Under the pieces are notes generated by a model, which did not search any database, was not told the origin of the DNA, and was given only the letters and a program-made list of their open reading frames with translations. From the NCBI GenBank assembly GCA_016929795.1, contig JAFGIA010000270.1:1-9418 (forward strand): DNA of 9,418 nt, read 5' to 3'. Both the position numbers and the translations under genes were made by a program. Position 1 is the first letter of the stretch. The number at the start of each line of letters is the position of its first letter. Positions 6,128-9,418 of this stretch are shown here, piece after piece. This DNA is from Anaerolineae bacterium (GTDB taxonomy: Bacteria; Chloroflexota; Anaerolineae; JAAYZQ01).

Positions 6128-6156
6128 TTGACATCCATAGGACGTTGCAGTACAAT
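6128..6156 (+). promoter_or_regulatory. Sigma-70 promoter of the MazG-S9 peptidase operon
   Basis: TTGACA (6128-6133), a 17-bp spacer and TACAAT (6151-6156) are close to the ideal vegetative promoter. The predicted start near 6163 leaves a leader of about 74 nt. The rest of the gap after CotH (6010-6127) holds no convincing terminator or gene. No CTCCAY array is present, unlike the upstream operons. Confidence 0.8.
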
Positions 6157-6236
6157 CGTGACGTTGAGCAGCACAGGCAGCAACATCCGTCGGTGCGCCA
6201 CCGCCGGCGCGCGAACCAGACACCTGGAGACGATCG

Positions 6237-6611
6237 ATGATACGAGACACAGAAACCACTGTTGGTGCACTGCGACAGGCCGTGGCCGACTTTGTGAACA
6301 GCCGCGAGTGGCAGCCTTTCCACACACCCAAGAACCTGACCATGTCGATCGCCATCGAGGCCGCGGAATTGATGGAGCGCTTCCAGTGGCTGACGCCGGA
6401 GGAGGCGTTGGCCGCAGTAGAAGATGCGGATGGCCGCGCTGGCGTCGCCGAGGAACTGGCGGATGTGATCATCTACTGCCTGAGCCTGAGCAACGCGCTC
6501 GCTTTCGATATCAGCTCAGCCGTGCTGGGAAAGCTCCAGACGAATGAACACCGCTACCCGGCCGAAGCGTTCCGCGGGCGGTTCCGCCGACCAGAGCGGG
6601 AGAAGGAGTAA
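6237..6611 (+). CDS. MazG-like nucleotide pyrophosphohydrolase (dCTPP1/iMazG type)
   Basis: A 124-residue all-alpha NTP pyrophosphohydrolase of the single-domain MazG-like group. The segment REWQPFHTPKNLTMSIAIEA (23-42) followed by AELMERFQW matches the dCTPP1/RS21-C6 style. The metal-binding ExxE...ExxD motif is Glu41/Glu44 (with Glu47) and Glu73/Asp76 in EELADVIIY; Lys99 and Asn103 in GKLQTNEHRYP are also family-typical. Such enzymes hydrolyse noncanonical or excess NTPs/dNTPs to NMP and pyrophosphate; the exact substrate cannot be told. Length is normal. A TGGAGA ribosome site lies 7 bases before the ATG. The stop codon is 5 bp before the peptidase start, indicating co-transcription. Confidence 0.92.
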   Translation: MIRDTETTVGALRQAVADFVNSREWQPFHTPKNLTMSIAIEAAELMERFQWLTPEEALAAVEDADGRAGVAEELADVIIYCLSLSNALAFDISSAVLGKLQTNEHRYPAEAFRGRFRRPEREKE

Positions 6612-6616
6612 CACCA

Positions 6617-8791
6617 TTGGCTTTCAACCAATCACCAAGCGACCAAACAAACCATCCTTCCAACCTTCCAACCTTCCAACCCTTCCTCCGCGACATGCTC
6701 ATGATCGAGATGCCTTATCACGTTCGCATCTCGCCGGGCGGAAGACGCGTAGCGGTGCTTGTACGCACCACGAACTGGAAGGAGAACCGCTACGAGACGG
6801 TGTGCTATGTGCACGATCTGGAATCAGGCGTATCCCACCGCGTGAACCGCAGTGGCAGCGTGGCGCAGGTGGAATGGGTCGACGACGACACGCTTGCAGT
6901 GCGCAAGACCGAGCCGGGTGGCGACGGCCAGTGCCAAATCGTACTCTACGAGGGCCTGGTGGGTGAGGGTTGGCCGGTGACCGACCACGAGAAAGGGGTC
7001 GAGTGGTTCGCACCCTTTGCCGGTGGGTTCCTCTTTCGCGCCAGCGACCCGGAGCGCGATAAGAAGAAGGAGCGCACCGATCGGTTCGGGACCTACACCC
7101 ACTTCGAGCAGGAAGAGAGCGCGTCTGCCCTCTACTATGTTGGGGTGGACGAGGTACAGCGCTACAGGGATGAGGTAAGAACCGCCACCGAAAAAGAGGC
7201 AGAGAAGCTGGCCGCCCCCATCGTCGAGCTGAGCCGTCTGCTGCCGGAGCGCCTCGCCATACTCAGCGTCGTGCCCTCGCCCACGGGCGATGCCATGTAC
7301 CTCAACTGCTGGCCGCACGATGACCTGGTCTACTGGCGTGATACGAGCAGCTACCGCCTTGCCGTCGACGCACCGGCAGCGTTGGCAGAATATGTCCGGC
7401 GCGAGCAAGCGAAAAAGGCAGAGAAAAAAGAGAATGCCGCCGGGGAGGAGAAAGAGGAGGACGTTTCCTACCTCGGCACTGCCACCCGCCTGCACCTGCC
7501 GCGCGGCGCCACGGTGGCCGATGTCTCGCCCGATGGGCAGCGGCTGCTCGTCAGCCACCGTGGGCGCGACGACAAGATGTACACCCGCGAGGACCTGTGG
7601 CTCGTCGACCTCGATGCTGCACTGGCAGCGCCCGACAGCACAGCCTTTCTCGCGGCCATGCGCAATCTCACCACCTCGCTCGATCGCTCGCTGCTCTATT
7701 GGCGTTGGACCCAGGCGGGCCTGTTCGCCTCATACGTCGACGGCACGCGCATGCACCTGGCGCAGGTGCCGCTCGATGGGCCGCCCCTTCGCGTCGACCT
7801 GCAGGGCCTGTTTTTGATCGAGATGGAGCAGGCCTTCCACCTATCGTCTTCCGGGCGGGTGGCTTTCGTCGGCGCCAATGCCGAGTCATTCCCGGAAGCG
7901 TACGTCTGCGATCCAGGCCGAGGCGAAGGCCATGTGCAGCGCCTGACAGAGTTTGGCCAGGCCGTCGAAGGCTGGGCACTGGGCAGCGTGGAGACGATCC
8001 GGTGGCCCAGCAAGGATGGTGTCGAGATCGAAGGTGTGCTGCGCAAGCCGGCGAATTTCGATCCGGACAAGCGCTACCCGCTCGCTTTTGTCGTGCACGG
8101 CGGGCCAACGTGGTTCTCGCCCGATTCCATGCTGAACGGCGAGGACATGCGCTACTATCCTTCGGTGCAGTTTGTCAACGAGGATGTGCTTGTCCTCAAG
8201 CCGAACTATCGTGGCTCGATGGGACGCGGGCAGGAGTTTCTCGACTTGAACGTCAATAACCTGGGCGTGGGTGACCTGTGGGATCTGGAGAGCGCCATCG
8301 ACTACCTGGTGGAGCTTGGATGGGTGGACCCTGAGCGGGTAGGATGCATGGGCTGGTCGCAGGGGGGCTATATCTCGGCTTTTGCTGGCCTGCACTCCGA
8401 CAGGTTTCGCGCCGTGTCTGTCGGTGCCGGCATCGCAGACTGGTACACCTACCACATCAGCAACGACATCCCCGATTTCACCACCGACTATCTGTCAGGC
8501 TCTCCTTTCCGTGACAGGGCACGTTACCTGGCAACCGCGCCGATCACCAACCTCGTCAATGCCCACACGCCAATGCTCATCCAGCACGGCTCGGACGACC
8601 GCCGCGTGCCGCTGTCGAACGCGACCGAGCTCTACCGCGGCCTGCAAGAGATGGGAGTGCCGGTGGAGTTGTTTGTCTTTCCTGGCATGGGCCACCCGAT
8701 CACCAAGCCGCGCGAGAACCACGCTATCATGCACCAGAACCTGGCGTGGTTCCGCCACTATCTACTCGGAGTCGAACTGGAGCTCGAATAG
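6617..8791 (+). CDS. S9 family peptidase (prolyl oligopeptidase / acylaminoacyl-peptidase-like)
   Basis: Using the TTG at 6617 the protein is 724 residues. An N-terminal beta-propeller (about 30-440; motifs such as VRISPGGRRVAVLV and VADVSPDGQRLLVS) precedes an alpha/beta-hydrolase domain from about 455. The nucleophile is Ser581 in GWSQGG, the acid Asp660 or Asp661 in HGSDDRRVP (661 best matches the family), and the base His693 in GMGHP. These enzymes cleave short peptides in the cytoplasm; no signal peptide is seen. A lysine/glutamate-rich insert (about 258-283) breaks the propeller. The TTG start has AAGGAG (6603-6608) 8 bases upstream, overlapping the MazG end; the next starts (ATG 6695 or 6701) have no ribosome site, but residues 1-23 read as low-complexity repeat DNA, so the start is uncertain. 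Confidence 0.93.
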   Translation: MAFNQSPSDQTNHPSNLPTFQPFLRDMLMIEMPYHVRISPGGRRVAVLVRTTNWKENRYETVCYVHDLESGVSHRVNRSGSVAQVEWVDDDTLAVRKTEPGGDGQCQIVLYEGLVGEGWPVTDHEKGVEWFAPFAGGFLFRASDPERDKKKERTDRFGTYTHFEQEESASALYYVGVDEVQRYRDEVRTATEKEAEKLAAPIVELSRLLPERLAILSVVPSPTGDAMYLNCWPHDDLVYWRDTSSYRLAVDAPAALAEYVRREQAKKAEKKENAAGEEKEEDVSYLGTATRLHLPRGATVADVSPDGQRLLVSHRGRDDKMYTREDLWLVDLDAALAAPDSTAFLAAMRNLTTSLDRSLLYWRWTQAGLFASYVDGTRMHLAQVPLDGPPLRVDLQGLFLIEMEQAFHLSSSGRVAFVGANAESFPEAYVCDPGRGEGHVQRLTEFGQAVEGWALGSVETIRWPSKDGVEIEGVLRKPANFDPDKRYPLAFVVHGGPTWFSPDSMLNGEDMRYYPSVQFVNEDVLVLKPNYRGSMGRGQEFLDLNVNNLGVGDLWDLESAIDYLVELGWVDPERVGCMGWSQGGYISAFAGLHSDRFRAVSVGAGIADWYTYHISNDIPDFTTDYLSGSPFRDRARYLATAPITNLVNAHTPMLIQHGSDDRRVPLSNATELYRGLQEMGVPVELFVFPGMGHPITKPRENHAIMHQNLAWFRHYLLGVELELE
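6656..6679. repeat. Three tandem 8-bp repeats at the peptidase start
   Basis: CCTTCCAA occurs three times in perfect tandem, followed by a degenerate CCCTTCC. With the preceding 6625-6655, rich in CCAA and ACCA, it looks like the simple-sequence DNA often seen between genes, although here it lies in the frame of the TTG-started peptidase. Confidence 0.8.
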
Positions 8792-9065
8792 CACTGCCTG
8801 AGCGCCATGACCGCTGTAGAGTCACTTGACCCCCCTGATACCCCTTGTCATCGCCAGCGGAGCAAAGCGATCCCTGTCTGCCGCACTGGGGGTTACTTCG
8901 ATCTCTGGCGCCCCTTCGTAAATAACCCCTGGGATCGCCGAGCGCGCCCTGTACCCCAGGGACCTCGGCCCCCATTTTCATTCATCGTGGCGCCCGACAG
9001 GGCATGTTGACTCCCTTGCAATGATACCGACTTGGCAGTAGCCTTGGTATTTCACGCATTCGTAC
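8792..9065. other. Intergenic region with an imperfect nested palindrome
   Basis: No credible gene. GCGATCCC (8867-8874) pairs with GGGATCGC (8931-8938), and inside it GGGGTTA (8889-8895) pairs with TAACCCC (8923-8929). A second small hairpin, CCCTG/CAGGG, lies at 8948-8962. The stretch GTCATCGCCAGCGGAGC recalls the dispersed REP-like repeats of many bacteria. ATACC/GGTAT with GGC/GCC (9024-9050) can form a weak hairpin. None has a T tract suited to ending the peptidase transcript. Confidence 0.4.
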
Positions 9066-9094
9066 TTGACAAGATGCGACGAACGTGGTATTAT
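9066..9094 (+). promoter_or_regulatory. Strong sigma-70 promoter of the cold-shock gene
   Basis: TTGACA (9066-9071), a 17-bp spacer and TATTAT (9089-9094) are near consensus. The predicted start near 9101 gives a leader of about 130 nt, long for a small gene and typical of cold-shock genes. Confidence 0.85.
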
Positions 9095-9138
9095 GTGAGG
9101 CGTAGGATGAAGTAAGAATCTGGTTCGAGCAAAAATAT

Positions 9139-9170
9139 GCGCCCAGGCTTACGAGTCTGGGCGCGTTTTT
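9139..9170 (+). terminator. Intrinsic terminator in the cold-shock leader
   Basis: A perfect 8-bp stem, GCGCCCAG (9139-9146) with CTGGGCGC (9157-9164), a 10-nt loop, then G and TTTTT (9166-9170). It lies about 40 nt after the predicted start and 60 nt before the cold-shock ATG, with no ORF between promoter and hairpin. It could be an attenuator or yield a short RNA of about 70 nt. Confidence 0.75.
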
Positions 9171-9229
9171 CATGTAACGGCCAGCTACACCTTCCTCCTA
9201 ACAAAATTTTCGAAAGGTAGTAAAGTAGC

Positions 9230-9418
9230 ATGTCTCAAAGAGAAACCGGAACTGTCAAGTGGTTTAATGGATCCAAGGGGTATGGATTCATTCAAAGGGA
9301 AGGGGGCGAAGACGTTTTTGTCCACTATTCACAGATCCGAGGACAGGGCTTCCGGAATCTGGAAGAAGGGCAGCGCGTCGAGTTCAACGTCGAGCAGGGC
9401 CGCAAGGGCCTGCAGGCG
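9230..9418 (+). CDS. Cold-shock domain protein (CspA family), C-terminus off window
   Basis: The first 63 residues of a single cold-shock domain, so nearly the whole ~67-residue family length. KWFN is at 10-13, RNP1 KGYGFI at 16-21 and RNP2 VFVHY at 29-33; the aromatic nucleic-acid-binding surface is intact. It binds single-stranded RNA/DNA and acts as an RNA chaperone. The ribosome site is weak (AAAGG, 12 bases before the ATG); CTA and CCTT at 9185-9193 could pair with AAGGTAG (9214-9220) and mask it. The gene is preceded by its own strong promoter and a leader terminator. Confidence 0.93.
   Translation, partial: MSQRETGTVKWFNGSKGYGFIQREGGEDVFVHYSQIRGQGFRNLEEGQRVEFNVEQGRKGLQA

Noticed and set aside
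6511..6702. Minus-strand small ORF across the MazG-peptidase junction
   Set aside because: Its sequence is the complement of the CCTTCCAA repeats and MazG coding DNA; no support as a gene.
8807..9173. Small ORFs on both strands between the peptidase and cold-shock genes
   Set aside because: They span palindromes, the promoter and the leader terminator, and lack ribosome sites and family features.

Overview
The window is GC-rich, gene-dense bacterial DNA. The gene mix suggests a member of the Chloroflexota (an Anaerolineae-like lineage): a MacAB-type efflux operon with an OB-fold partner, a secreted DUF2680-like protein, a DUF4956-CotH pair, an S9 peptidase with a TTG start, and clean AGGAGG-type ribosome sites. 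This assignment is an inference from content and style; no rRNA or marker gene is present.

Layout. On the minus strand (1-2219) lies an efflux operon read right to left: a MacB/LolD-class ABC ATPase, a membrane-anchored OB-fold (DUF5666-like) protein, and an HlyD-type adaptor that runs off the left edge. Its leader (2220-2443) holds two tandem palindromic elements. Upstream, also on the minus strand, is a secreted DUF2680-like protein (2620-3327) with its own terminator. A divergent control region (3328-3654) then leads to a plus-strand pair, a DUF4956 membrane protein (3655-4335) and a CotH-like kinase (4363-6009). A separate plus-strand operon follows under a near-consensus sigma-70 promoter: a MazG-like NTP pyrophosphohydrolase (6237-6611) and an S9 prolyl-oligopeptidase-family enzyme (6617-8791). 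An intergenic region with an imperfect palindrome, a second strong sigma-70 promoter and a leader terminator precedes a cold-shock protein gene (9230 to the right edge).

Two observations link the left two thirds of the window. First, the three transcription units there (ABC/OB/HlyD, DUF2680-like, DUF4956-CotH) each have the same promoter design: four units in an 11-bp register with consensus CTCCAY, the last ending exactly 10 bp before an extended -10 of the form TGCTAnnAT, with no good -35. That is the geometry of a PhoB/OmpR-family response-regulator site and suggests one local regulon of envelope functions. The MazG-peptidase and cold-shock promoters lack it and instead have TTGACA-17 bp-TACAAT or TATTAT.

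Second, three 79-82 bp palindromic elements share GTATC-beginning terminal inverted repeats and are each bounded by an exact 8-bp direct repeat, as expected for a non-autonomous transposable element (MITE). All three lie between one of these promoters and its first gene, so they would be transcribed as long hairpins in the mRNA leader. Two sit in tandem at one target, sharing the same 8-bp repeat three times.
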